NCBI RefSeq assembly: GCF_042646425.1
Contig: NZ_JBHRTR010000028.1
Coordinates: 186,001 to 250,000 of the forward strand
DNA from: Marinibaculum pumilum
GTDB lineage: Bacteria; Pseudomonadota; Alphaproteobacteria; Ferrovibrionales; Ferrovibrionaceae
Length of the DNA stretch: 64,000 nt
Direction: 5' to 3'
The notes beneath the pieces were generated by a model. That model worked only from the letters and a program-made list of their open reading frames with translations, was not told the origin of the DNA and made no database searches. The translations under genes were made by a program, and so were the position numbers. Every line of letters begins with the position of its first letter. Position 1 is the first letter of the stretch. Shown here piece after piece: positions 41,903-49,706 of this stretch.

Positions 41903-41966
41903 GGCCTGCCACTCCCGCTCCGGCCGGGTCTCGCAGTGCCGGCCGGATGCGTCATGGCGCGGCCGT

Positions 41967-42263
41967 TCACTCTGCCGGGGCCGGCTCCGGGCTCGGACCT
42001 TCGGCGCCAGCGGCCGGCAGGACGGAGACGAACATGCGGTTCAGGCGGCCGGTGTGGAACTTCACGGCGCCGTCCTGGGTGGCAAAGATCGTGTGGTCCT
42101 TGCCCAGGCCGACATTCTGGCCGGGATAGTACTTGGTGCCGCGCTGCCGGACGATGATGTTGCCGGCCTTCACGACCTCGCCGCCATACTTCTTGACGCC
42201 GAGGCGGCGTCCTGCGGAATCGCGCCCGTTGCGGGAGCTGCCGCCGGCTTTCTTATGTGCCAT
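41967..42263 (-). CDS. rpmA: 50S ribosomal protein L27
   Basis: 98 residues. It starts MAHKKAGGSSRNGRDSAGRRLGVK, the conserved bL27 N-terminus that reaches the peptidyl transferase centre, and has GNIIVRQRGTKYYPG. The last 15 residues form an acidic Pro/Glu tail. It lies 36 bases after rplU in one operon with obgE downstream. Confidence 0.97.
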   Translation of the reverse strand: MAHKKAGGSSRNGRDSAGRRLGVKKYGGEVVKAGNIIVRQRGTKYYPGQNVGLGKDHTIFATQDGAVKFHTGRLNRMFVSVLPAAGAEGPSPEPAPAE

Positions 42264-42299
42264 ATCGCTGGCTCCTTGCTCGATCTGGTCCGCAGCGCC

Positions 42300-42620
42300 T
42301 CAGGCGCCGGCGGAGATGCCCGTGATCCGGACCTTGGTCAGGTCCTGGCGGTGGCCGTTCTTGCGGCGGCTGTTCTGCCGGCGCCGCTTCTTGAAGACGA
42401 TCAGCTTCGGGCCGCGGGTCTGGTCGACCAGTTCCGCGCGGACGGAGGCGCCGTCGACCAGCGGCTTGCCCAGGGTCAGGCTGCCCTCGTCGCTGCCCAC
42501 GGCCAGCACGTCGGTGAAGGTGATCTCGTTGCCGGACTCGCCCGCCAGCCGCTCCACCTCGATCACGTCGTCGGGGGCGACCCGGTACTGCTTTCCGCCG
42601 GTCTTGATGACAGCGAACAT
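42300..42620 (-). CDS. rplU: 50S ribosomal protein L21
   Basis: 106 residues from the ATG at 42620, giving MFAVIKTGGKQYRV. The signature IVFKKRRRQNSRRKNGHRQ is near the C-terminus. It is the first gene of the rplU-rpmA-obgE operon. A strong promoter and a terminator-like leader hairpin lie upstream (42755-42841). Confidence 0.97.
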   Translation of the reverse strand: MFAVIKTGGKQYRVAPDDVIEVERLAGESGNEITFTDVLAVGSDEGSLTLGKPLVDGASVRAELVDQTRGPKLIVFKKRRRQNSRRKNGHRQDLTKVRITGISAGA

Positions 42621-42754
42621 CGTTCCAATCCGTCCATAATCCATCTGGTGCGCCGCACCTGCCGGCCGGCCCGGGGCCGGTGCGGCATGCGGGGGCAGAC
42701 CCGTCCGATGCCGGGCGACAGGGCCTTGGGCAGGGACAGTCCGGGCGCACACGC

Positions 42755-42796
42755 AAAAAAGGCGCTGCCTCCGGGCAAGTCCCGGCCGCAGGCGCT
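42755..42796 (-). terminator. Leader hairpin with T-run upstream of rplU (possible attenuator)
   Basis: On the minus strand a GC-rich stem (42796 to 42761; core CCGGG/CCCGG with GC-rich outer pairs) is followed directly by six T at 42760-42755. It begins about 10 bases after the expected start of the rplU transcript and ends 135 bases before the rplU ATG. That layout is typical of an attenuator. It could also simply block transcription reading in from upstream. Confidence 0.6.
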
Positions 42797-42813
42797 GTCT
42801 CTTCGGGCGGCGG

Positions 42814-42841
42814 AGTATAGCGGCGGGACCCGGCAGGTCAA
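42814..42841 (-). promoter_or_regulatory. Sigma-70-type promoter of the rplU-rpmA-obgE operon
   Basis: Minus strand: TTGACC at 42841-42836 and TATACT at 42819-42814, spaced 16 bases. Both boxes match the consensus in 5 of 6 positions. The expected transcription start is near 42807. Confidence 0.7.
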
Positions 42842-42952
42842 ATGCTTTGTACCGCCGCCCCATAACAGCGCGCTTGCACGCGCCCGCGCCTTTATGTACC
42901 TATCGCGCTCTTCCGACGCCCCAAGGTCGGACGCCCGCATGCCGGGCCGCGC

Positions 42953-43042
<90 letters not shown>

Positions 43043-43046
<4 letters not shown>

Positions 43047-43377
43047 TCCATTTCTGGGCCGAGAAGCGCCTCAACATATCGATAATTAAGGATATTATCG
43101 GGGTTTGAAACCTGCTTTTGTGACAACCGACAGGGTGCGCGCTGGGCGCCTTCCGCAGGGCGGTAAGCTGCCACTGCTGCGGTCTGGTTTTATAACAAAA
43201 TCAATAGTTTAATGTTCTGCGCGGATTGAGTTCGAACTTTGCCCTGAAGGGCCTGCTCGACGGAAATTTCCTAAACCCACGGCAGCCTAAGTCATGTTCG
43301 GCGATTTGCGTCGATGGCGTGCTCCGTCGAAGCACCAGCACCGTCACACGGCTACGCAGAATGTGCTACGCGCAAGA
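43043..43377 (+). other. Island spacer between tRNA-Ser and IS66, no recognisable gene
   Basis: 335 bases, visibly less GC-rich than the housekeeping genes (for example ATAACAAAATCAATAG near 43193). The only open frame of any length (63 codons from 43226) shows no family features and runs into the IS. No integrase gene is present here. Confidence 0.5.
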
Positions 43378-43445
43378 TGTGCGGGGTAAGCCTCCGGTGA
43401 ATGCCGCCTTCCGCTGAGACCGCCTTTAGGGTCAGCCTTTTCGGC

Positions 43446-43838
43446 ATGATCGAGCATGATGCACAGGTGTCCACTTCGAGTGAGGTGGACACCATGGAAG
43501 CGGGAGCGGCGCCTGTGCGGCGGCGCTGGCCGGAGGATGTGAAGCGCCGCATCGTCGAGGAGACGCTGCTGCCTGGGGCTTCAGTGTCGATCGTCGCCCG
43601 GCGGCATGACGTGAACGCCAACCAGCTGTTCAAGTGGCGCCGGCACTATGGCGTGTCCGGAAGTGTCGGGGCCCGCCGTGCCGATCTTCTCCCGGTCCAG
43701 GTGACCGGATCCCCACGGCCGGAGCCGTCGGCAGGTATGATCGAGGTCGAGCTGGCGAACGGCCACCGCCTGCGGCTGTGCGGGCAGGTGGATGCGGCGG
43801 TGCTGCGCCAGGTCCTGGATGCGCTGGCGGTTCGATGA
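43446..43838 (+). CDS. tnpA: IS66 accessory protein TnpA (IS3/IS66-type HTH)
   Basis: 130 residues from the ATG at 43446; an ATG at 43494 is an alternative. A helix-turn-helix is visible in RRIVEETLLPGASVSIVARRHDVNANQLFKWRRHY-like sequence, the usual IS66 Orf1 domain. Its TGA overlaps the tnpB ATG (ATGA). Confidence 0.9.
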   Translation: MIEHDAQVSTSSEVDTMEAGAAPVRRRWPEDVKRRIVEETLLPGASVSIVARRHDVNANQLFKWRRHYGVSGSVGARRADLLPVQVTGSPRPEPSAGMIEVELANGHRLRLCGQVDAAVLRQVLDALAVR

Positions 43839-44182
43839 TCGGGTTTCCCACCGGGGTGCGGGTCTGGCTGGCGACCGGCGCGACGGACATGCGGCGCGGC
43901 ATGTTCGGCCTGTCGCTGCAGGTGCAGGAATCCCTGGGCCGGAACCCGCATTGCGGCGACATCTTCGTGTTCCGCGGCCGGCGCGGCGATCTGGTGAAGA
44001 TCCTCTGGCATGACGGCATCGGCCTGTCGCTCTATGCCAAGCGGCTGGAGAAGGGCCGCTTCATCTGGCCCTCGCCCGCGGACGGGGTCGTGCCGATCTC
44101 TGCGGCTCAGCTGGGCTACATGCTGGAAGGCATCGACTGGCGCCACCCGTTGCGGACCTGGCGCCCGGAACTGGCCGGCTGA
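43835..44182 (+). CDS. tnpB: IS66 Orf2-like protein TnpB
   Basis: 115 residues, the standard length. It has VWLATGATDMRRGMFGL near residue 10, the FVFRGRRGDLVKILWHDGIGL stretch and the ending DWRHPLRTWRP. It is required for IS66 transposition but its exact role is unclear. It overlaps tnpA by four bases. Confidence 0.95.
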   Translation: MIGFPTGVRVWLATGATDMRRGMFGLSLQVQESLGRNPHCGDIFVFRGRRGDLVKILWHDGIGLSLYAKRLEKGRFIWPSPADGVVPISAAQLGYMLEGIDWRHPLRTWRPELAG

Positions 44183-44266
44183 CCGGCGCCGCGGGCTCTG
44201 CGGCAGGATGACTCAGCTGCGATAAAGCGCTCGGCGTGCGGCGGCAGCCATGCTCTGCTGTCGGGG

Positions 44267-45988
44267 ATGAGCGCTGCATCGCCGGATATCGAGGCCCTCC
44301 AGGCGGCCCTGGCCGCCTCGGAGCGGTGCGCGGCGGCGGCGGAACAGCGGGCCGACGCCGCCGAGGCTGCGGCGGCACAGGTGACGGCCGAAGCCTCCGC
44401 CGCGCAGGCCCTGATCGCGCATCTCAAGCTGCAGATCGAGAAGCTGAAGCGCGCGCTCTACGGACAAAAGAGCGAGAGCAAGGCCCGCCTCCTGGACCAG
44501 CTGGAACTGCAGCTGGAAGAGCTGGAGGCCGGCGCCAGCGAGGACGATCTCGCCGCCGAGCGGCTGGCCGCACGCAGCGGGCAGGCCCGTCCGTCGGGCC
44601 GCCGGAAGCCGGCGCGCAAGCCGTTCCCGGCGGAGCTGCCGCGCGAGCGGGTGGTGATCCCGGCGCCGGAGGCCTGCCCGTGCTGCGGTTCCGACAGGCT
44701 GTCGAAGCTGGGCGAGGACGTCACCGAGACGCTGGAGGTTGTGCCGCGGCAGTGGAAGGTGGTGCAGACGGTGCGGGAGAAGTTCTCCTGCCGGGCCTGC
44801 GAGGCGATCGCGCAGCCGCCGGCGCCGTTCCACACCACGCCTCGCGGCTGGGCCGGGCCGAACCTGCTGGCGATGATCCTGTTCGAGAGCGAGCCAGGTC
44901 CGCCACCGGTTCGAGGACCGTAGGCGAGCGGGCAGCACCAGCCGCTGAACCGGCAGAGCGAGCGCTATGCCCGGGAGGGCGTCGACCTCAGCCTGTCGAC
45001 CCTGGCGGACCAGGTGGGCACCTGCACCGCGGTCCTGCGACCGCTGTACGAGCTGACCGCGGCGCATGCGATGGCGGCCGCGCGACTGCACGGCGACGAC
45101 ACGCCAGTGCCGGTGCTGGCCAAGGGCCGTACCGCCACCGCGCGGGCCTGGGTCTATGTGCGCGACGATGCACCGTTCGGCGGGACCGACTCGCCGGCGG
45201 CGCTGTTCCGCTACTCCCGCGACCGCAAGGGCCTGCATCCGCAGGCGCATCTGGCGGGCTATGCCGGGATCCTGCAGGCCGATGCCTATGCCGGATTCAA
45301 CGAGCTGTACCGGCCGGAGCGGGAACCGGGACCGATCCTGGAGGCGGCCTGCTGGGCGCATGCACGGCGGAAGTTCTTCGAGCTGGCCGATCTCGGCCGC
45401 AAGGCGAAGGGCGGCAAACCGGTCTCGCCGCTGGCGCTGGAGGCGGTGCAGCGCATCGACGCCCTGTTCGACATCGAGCGCGGCATCAACGGGCGGCCCG
45501 CCGAGGAACGGCGCAAACGGCGCCAGGAGCAGGCGGCCCCTCTGGTCGCCGGGCTACATGCCTGGCTGCTTGAGCATCGCGCCCGGATGTCCCGCCACAG
45601 CGACACCGCCAGGGCGATGGACTACATGCTGACCCGCTGGGAGGTCTTCACCCGCTTCCTCGATGACGGCCGGATCTGCCTGACCAACAACGCCGCCGAG
45701 CGGGCGCTGCGCGGCATCGCGCTGGGGCGGAAGGCCTGGCTCTTCGCGGGCTCCGATCGCGGCGGCGAGCGCGATGCCTTCATGTACACCCTGATCGGCA
45801 CCGCAAAGATGAACGGCATCGACCCGCAGGCCTGGCTTGCCGACGTCCTGGCCCGTATCGCCGAGCACCCCGCTCAGCGCCTGCACGAGCTGCTGCCCTG
45901 GAACTGGAAGGGCCAGGCCGCCCACGCAGTCGCCGCCTGGCCTTCTACAGAGCTGCGGTCCTCACCGGAGGGTTACTGTGCGGGGTAA
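44267..45988 (+). pseudogene. tnpC: IS66 transposase TnpC, interrupted by an in-frame stop in a 36-bp insertion
   Basis: The N-terminal part (44267-44923) has a coiled coil, a CxxC zinc motif (ACPCCGSD) and reaches GPNLLAMILFE. There 14 codons replace the usual two (KF), ending in TAG at 44921-44923 plus two codons. The same frame then resumes with GQHQPLNRQSERY and runs through the DDE domain: GDDTPVPVL, ILQADAYAGFN and TNNAAERALRG. The extra segment is flanked by GCGAGC direct repeats. The final codons pass through the right inverted repeat and the TAA at 45986-45988 lies outside the IS. Both halves look intact, so reversion or readthrough could restore it. Confidence 0.9.
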
Positions 45989-46210
45989 TACCCGCCATCT
46001 TCTCGGGCCGCTGACGCGTCCCTCGGCAAAGGGGCGTGCCGCCGCTTGTGCAATCCCCTGCCGGTGGCCTCTGACGGGCCCATCGAAACGTGCCCGGCGT
46101 TTCATCCCGGCAAACGGTCCGCGCCGTTTGATCGCGCTTGCCAGAAGGAGGGCTGTGGAAGAATCTCTTTATAGCGTTTGGCGCACTGTGTATCCAACGG
46201 CTACGCTGGT
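45985..46210 (+). other. Island spacer after IS66, no recognisable gene
   Basis: 226 bases between the IS duplication and the GIY-YIG remnant. No open frame with family features. Composition falls from GC-rich to AT-rich along it. Confidence 0.4.
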
Positions 46211-46475
46211 TTGATGAAAGATTCGGGACTGCGTATCAGGGTCGAGCGCCGAACCGCCAACGCCAAAATCGACGCTACCTTATCTCTTGGCTGATGTAGA
46301 GATCGTTGCAGCGTACGAGCTTTACAACATCAATCGGACGACGCTCGAAAACCTGATCCATAGCATCTTTGACTCGGTAGGGCTCGGCATTGAGATCAAG
46401 GCCGGGAGCATAAAGGGCTATGTCAATGACCCGAAGCAAGCAAACCTTGTGGAGAAGAAGACAGAATTTGGTTGA
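46211..46475 (+). pseudogene. Remnant of a GIY-YIG (T5orf172-type) nuclease gene
   Basis: Frame 46211 onward gives LRIRVERRTANAKIDAT. After a one-base slip near 46279 the next frame gives YLLADVEIVAAYELYNINRTTLENLIH. Together they match the C-terminal half of bacterial T5orf172/GIY-YIG proteins, where an ERRIANA segment is followed by ATxLLADVE. After IEIK the usual RFG...EWFLVP block is missing and the text jumps to IKGYVNDPK, so there is also an internal deletion. The 5' catalytic half is absent. It lies between the IS66 and the reverse transcriptase. Confidence 0.65.
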
Positions 46476-46522
46476 ATTAGATGCTTTGATAACATCGCCA
46501 ACCATAATGAACGAGAACAATA

Positions 46523-48154
46523 ATGATTGATGTTAACCAAGATCATTTCCGAAGAGCCGCATTGGAAATTGGAAAAAGCGGAGAAAACGATACGCTACCC
46601 TATGATATAGATGCGGGTTTTATTCGCGATAAAGCTGAAAACTTATCTGAAATCTGCTTCCAACTATTTCAAGACATCGATTCCAGAACACCTGAGAATG
46701 CCGCGCGTTTTGTCAACGGTCTCACTATCGGCTCGGAAAGGCTTTTGGTTCCCGCCGGTTCACACGGGTTTCGTATCACTACAAAGATAAACCCTTTCTG
46801 GAATTTGTATCTAAATGGCCTTGGTTTTGCTATCGCAGAAGCAAACGAAGGTAATCGTAGCGACCGCGTGCACTCCTACCGCTTGAGCGCCAATGGTGAC
46901 GATCTATTCGACAGAACTAGGTCTTGGAGGACCTACAAGGAAGCAACACTGGAAGAGCCTGTCCTGAATAACGAGAACTCTGTCGTCGTCCAGACAGATA
47001 TCTCAAGTTTCTATGAACACGTCTATCATCACAGACTGGAAAATGTCGTTAACGACCTCGCTCCCGCTAATTCTACCATTGCGACCCAAATCGACCGAAT
47101 ACTGAGCAAGCTGTCTTCGGGAAGGTCTTTCGGGTTGCCAGTTGGTGGTCAATGCGCGCGCGTGCTCGCGGAAGTTCTGATGACGCCAATTGACGCATCA
47201 CTCTCTGATGCAGGTATCGTTTGGCATCGTTTTGTCGATGACTTCACCCTTGTCTGCAATTCCCAGCAAGACGCCTATGCCGCCCTGTCGATACTCTCCA
47301 ATACCTTGGCAGACTATGGATTGTCTCTTAACCGGACCAAGACAACCACATTAAGCGCCAAGCACTATAGGGAGTACATTGCGGTACAGCTTGGGCAGGG
47401 CGATGAAACAACCGTTGCACTGCGTGAACTTGATCTACACTTTGATCCATATTCCGATGCTGCTCAAGCTCAGTATGAGAAGCTTAAAGAGTCATTCGAT
47501 GCTATCGATATTCAGTTTCTCCTGGACCTAGAGAAGGAGAAATCTCAGCCTGATGCATTTGTAATGGCTCAGATTGGCCGAGCACTGAAATTCCAAGAAC
47601 CCCAGATAGCAGCCCAACTATGTGCGACCTTGCTAGACCCGAGCAACTTGGATTCCTTCCGCGCATCTTGGTCCAAAATTCTCCGGGGCGTCTATGCAGT
47701 TCGTGCCAACGAGGATTTTGAAGCTGTCTTTGACCAAATTGATGATTTGCTGGACCGAATTCCGGCCACTGCCCCTCATCTTCTCATGCCCGAGGCGAAC
47801 ACGTTACATTTCCTTCGAGCCATACGCTTTAGAAGAACTGAAGCAAGGGGTAGATTTGTAAGACAGACATACGATCAGAGCTCTTCAAGCTGCGTAAAAC
47901 GGGCCTGTGTCGACTGTTGGAGGCGCTGGCGAGATCGTGCGAGCTTCATGCGGCTCCGAAACCAATGGCAGAACTTGAGCTCCGATGAGCAGAGAATGTT
48001 CTGGTTGGCGGCTGGAGAATTTGGTGATGATGGAGCCCATGCCAGGAACCAACTTAGGGCAACATTGGCAGGGTCTTGGCGGCTCGGCTTTGAGGCAAAC
48101 GACGCTCCCCATTTTGCAAGAGCTTATCAAGATTGGGTCCAAGAAAATGGCTAA
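46523..48154 (+). CDS. Reverse transcriptase of the defence/Abi-like (unknown group) type
   Basis: 543 residues. Reverse transcriptase motifs: A, VVVQTDISSFYEHVYHHRL with catalytic D159; B, SFGLPVGGQCARVLAEVL (204-218); C, WHRFVDDFTLV with D239-D240; then GLSLNRTKT near 266-274. There is no maturase, retron msr/msd or integrase domain. Residues about 290-543 form a helical C-terminal extension, as in Abi and DRT enzymes. The gene is AT-rich compared with flanking host genes. Its stop overlaps the next gene by 8 bases (ATGGCTAA). Role inferred: phage defence by nucleic-acid synthesis. The exact class (for example a DRT or UG group) cannot be fixed without a search. Confidence 0.85.
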   Translation: MIDVNQDHFRRAALEIGKSGENDTLPYDIDAGFIRDKAENLSEICFQLFQDIDSRTPENAARFVNGLTIGSERLLVPAGSHGFRITTKINPFWNLYLNGLGFAIAEANEGNRSDRVHSYRLSANGDDLFDRTRSWRTYKEATLEEPVLNNENSVVVQTDISSFYEHVYHHRLENVVNDLAPANSTIATQIDRILSKLSSGRSFGLPVGGQCARVLAEVLMTPIDASLSDAGIVWHRFVDDFTLVCNSQQDAYAALSILSNTLADYGLSLNRTKTTTLSAKHYREYIAVQLGQGDETTVALRELDLHFDPYSDAAQAQYEKLKESFDAIDIQFLLDLEKEKSQPDAFVMAQIGRALKFQEPQIAAQLCATLLDPSNLDSFRASWSKILRGVYAVRANEDFEAVFDQIDDLLDRIPATAPHLLMPEANTLHFLRAIRFRRTEARGRFVRQTYDQSSSSCVKRACVDCWRRWRDRASFMRLRNQWQNLSSDEQRMFWLAAGEFGDDGAHARNQLRATLAGSWRLGFEANDAPHFARAYQDWVQENG

Positions 48155-48896
48155 GAGATTGCCGTTTCGCGACCCGAGAACTGTTGCGCGAGATATTCCG
48201 GGCGTTCTCGATATCCTCTTCCCGAGGCTTACTGGCGGTCTTGTTGCCGCGCTCAATCGAACAATGTTCACGTTTGATGGCATACAACCACTTTCGGAAG
48301 AAGATGTTGCTGAGTGTAGCCTTCACAAAGCGATGCTGTTCGAGCTTTCAATGGCGCGGGCAGAGCGAACCTTGCAAGGCGAGGATCAACCTAGTTGGGA
48401 CGAGGTTCTTGCTATCGCTGTGGATAGACAACGAAAGCATTTCGATTCCAAGGTTCCGGATCGGCTTGAGCAGATAGATATCAAATTGTCAGAACACGCG
48501 GCAAACAACTTGAACGAAATGCTTTGCCGTGTTCGGGACCAGCATGAGGGTTCTGAATTATTGATTGCTCCGACCATTCCAGGGTTGGGCTGGATATCCT
48601 CCGGTCACGGCGATTTCTCATTAGGACGAATTCTGATCGAAGTAAAACATACAGATAGAAATTTTATGTCTAGAGATTTTCGGCAGGTATTAATGTACTG
48701 GCTTTTGAAATATTCTTCATCAATAGAGGGCGGTGAAGACGTTTGGACTGAGTGTCTGATGCTCAATCCAAGGAGAAACGCCGGATTGCTCTTCAATTTT
48801 GACGAAATTTTGCACTCCGCATCTGCGAGTTCAAACCGCGTTGAACTTCTTGAACTACTGCGGTCTGTTGTCGGAGATCACTCGGCGCGTCGTTAG
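48147..48896 (+). CDS. PD-(D/E)XK-type nuclease paired with the reverse transcriptase
   Basis: 249 residues from the ATG at 48147, inside the end of the reverse transcriptase gene. The C-terminal half has GHGDFSLGRILIEVKHTD: Asp156, then Glu165-x-Lys167. RQVLMYWLL follows with Q180-x3-Y184. D...ExK...QxxxY is the RecB/Cas4-like form of the PD-(D/E)XK nuclease core. The N-terminal 130 residues match nothing I recognise. An open frame continues 54 codons upstream but would overlap the reverse transcriptase deeply, so the internal ATG is preferred. The 8-base overlap implies coupled translation and a joint function. Confidence 0.7.
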   Translation: MAKRLPFRDPRTVARDIPGVLDILFPRLTGGLVAALNRTMFTFDGIQPLSEEDVAECSLHKAMLFELSMARAERTLQGEDQPSWDEVLAIAVDRQRKHFDSKVPDRLEQIDIKLSEHAANNLNEMLCRVRDQHEGSELLIAPTIPGLGWISSGHGDFSLGRILIEVKHTDRNFMSRDFRQVLMYWLLKYSSSIEGGEDVWTECLMLNPRRNAGLLFNFDEILHSASASSNRVELLELLRSVVGDHSARR

Positions 48897-49193
48897 CGCG
48901 CCCTTGCGGGCCGGGCTCTACTCGCGCAGCTATCCGGCGCTCACCAAGCTGCTCTATAGGTGTCTTGGCCCTTCGGGTAACGATCCCTCGCGCATTGGCT
49001 AAGGGGCTTCGCCCCTCGCGCGGGTAAGGCATCCAAACGTCTCCACCCCCTGCGGGGGCGGACCCTCGTTCGGAGCCTCCTTGCCCTTGCTACCCCCACT
49101 CTTCGCCAGAGCGGCAGGGTTGCAGGACTGCAACTCTTTCCCACTAGGAATGGGGTTCGAACTCCGCCCCACTCTCTCTGCCATCCGCCTTCG
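48897..49193 (+). ncRNA. GC-rich stretch with nested stems after the RT-nuclease pair; possible structured RNA
   Basis: No convincing gene. GGGTAAGG at 49022-49029 can pair with CCTTGCCC at 49079-49086 (one G-U), enclosing a CCCCC-TGC-GGGGG hairpin at 49046-49058. A GGGGC-TTC-GCCCC hairpin lies at 49003-49015. Reverse transcriptase defence systems often carry a noncoding RNA next to the gene, so this is a candidate. Against it, its GC content is like the host and unlike the RT genes. It could instead be decayed host or mobile-element DNA. Confidence 0.3.
49104..49183 (+). pseudogene. tRNA-like remnant (serine-type 3' half)
   Basis: CGCCAGAGCGGC resembles a D arm, TTCC-CACTA-GGAA a class II variable arm, GGGGTTCGAACTCC a T arm, and CTCTCTCTGCCA an acceptor 3' end with CCA. 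It resembles the tRNA-Ser at 42953. The T-arm pairing is broken and no matching 5' acceptor strand exists, so it is not a functional tRNA. It may mark an older integration end. Confidence 0.4.
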
Positions 49194-49232
49194 CTCCGCC
49201 ATGGCGCGATTGGTATGCCCATGGCGGCGGAG
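49194..49232. repeat. Strong inverted repeat
   Basis: CTCCGCCATGG at 49194-49204 pairs with CCATGGCGGCGGAG at 49219-49232 (one bulge) around a 14-base loop. No T-run follows. It lies between the tRNA-like remnant and the toxin-antitoxin genes. Confidence 0.6.
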
Positions 49233-49318
49233 TGTTAGCGACGCGGATACAGTGCCGTAGCCCGGCAGGGCGAAGGCGAGCCAGTATGCACTCTATCCCT
49301 CTATACTCTCCCTACGTT

Positions 49319-49329
49319 TCCGCCATTTC
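49319..49329 (+). other. Possible right attachment repeat (attR)
   Basis: TCCGCCATTTC, identical to the 11 bases at the tRNA-Ser 3' end (43036-43046). It may close the island of about 6.3 kb. Confidence 0.3.
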
Positions 49330-49445
49330 CGTGCTTTCGAAACAGCGCTCCAGCATCGATGGCACCTTCGCGAGAGCCGCATCACATGTGGCTGCGTGTG
49401 CAATATTGATTATATTGAATACGGTGACGTTCACGGAGGAGAGCG

Positions 49446-49700
49446 ATGGCCCGCACCACGACGCTGACGGTCCGGCTGAGCGGCGCATTGAGTGACTTTG
49501 TCGCTGCCAATGTCAGCGAGACAGGGGCCTATGAGAATGTCAGCGAATATGTCCGCGACCTGATCCGTCGTGACAAGGAGCGGGTGGGGCAGGAGGCCTT
49601 CGGCCGCTTGAAGGCGGAACTGACCCATGCTTTCGCCGCGCCCGAGTCCAGCTACCATCCGCTCACCGCGGCCGAGGTCATCGCGCGCAACAAGGCCTGA
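49446..49700 (+). CDS. parD: ParD-family antitoxin
   Basis: 84 residues. MARTTTLTVRLSGALSDFV gives a ribbon-helix-helix start, followed by YENVSEYVRDLIRRDKER, the typical ParD/CC2985 dimerisation region. The C-terminus with TAAEVIARNKA is the toxin-binding part. GGAGGAG precedes the ATG. It remains intact although the adjacent parE is broken. Confidence 0.88.
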   Translation: MARTTTLTVRLSGALSDFVAANVSETGAYENVSEYVRDLIRRDKERVGQEAFGRLKAELTHAFAAPESSYHPLTAAEVIARNKA

Positions 49701-49706
49701 CCTGGG

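Larger units (their letters stand above)
43386..45976 (+). mobile_element. IS66-family insertion sequence (2,591 bp) with 8-bp target duplication
   Basis: The ends are imperfect inverted repeats: GTAAGCCTCCGGTGA at 43386-43400 and TCACCGGAGGGTTAC at 45962-45976 (14 of 15 match). The flanking 8 bases TGTGCGGG are identical at 43378-43385 and 45977-45984, the target duplication size expected for IS66. Inside are the three IS66 genes tnpA, tnpB and tnpC. The intact duplication means recent or undisturbed insertion, but tnpC carries a stop codon, so the copy is probably not autonomous. Confidence 0.95.

Noticed and set aside
43226..43417. 63-codon frame between tRNA-Ser and the IS66
   Set aside because: No family features, no clear ribosome-binding site, and it runs into the IS end.
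46523..48154. Group II intron or retron reverse transcriptase
   Set aside because: No maturase or endonuclease domain and no recognised msr/msd inverted repeats beside it; the long helical C-terminus fits Abi/DRT-type enzymes better.
48897..49193. Two-piece tmRNA gene
   Set aside because: The T-arm/CCA-like end suggested it, but there is no tag-coding segment and no matching 5' acceptor strand.
48941..49222. 93-codon minus-strand frame over the structured region
   Set aside because: It reads through the hairpins and tRNA-like remnant and shows no domain.
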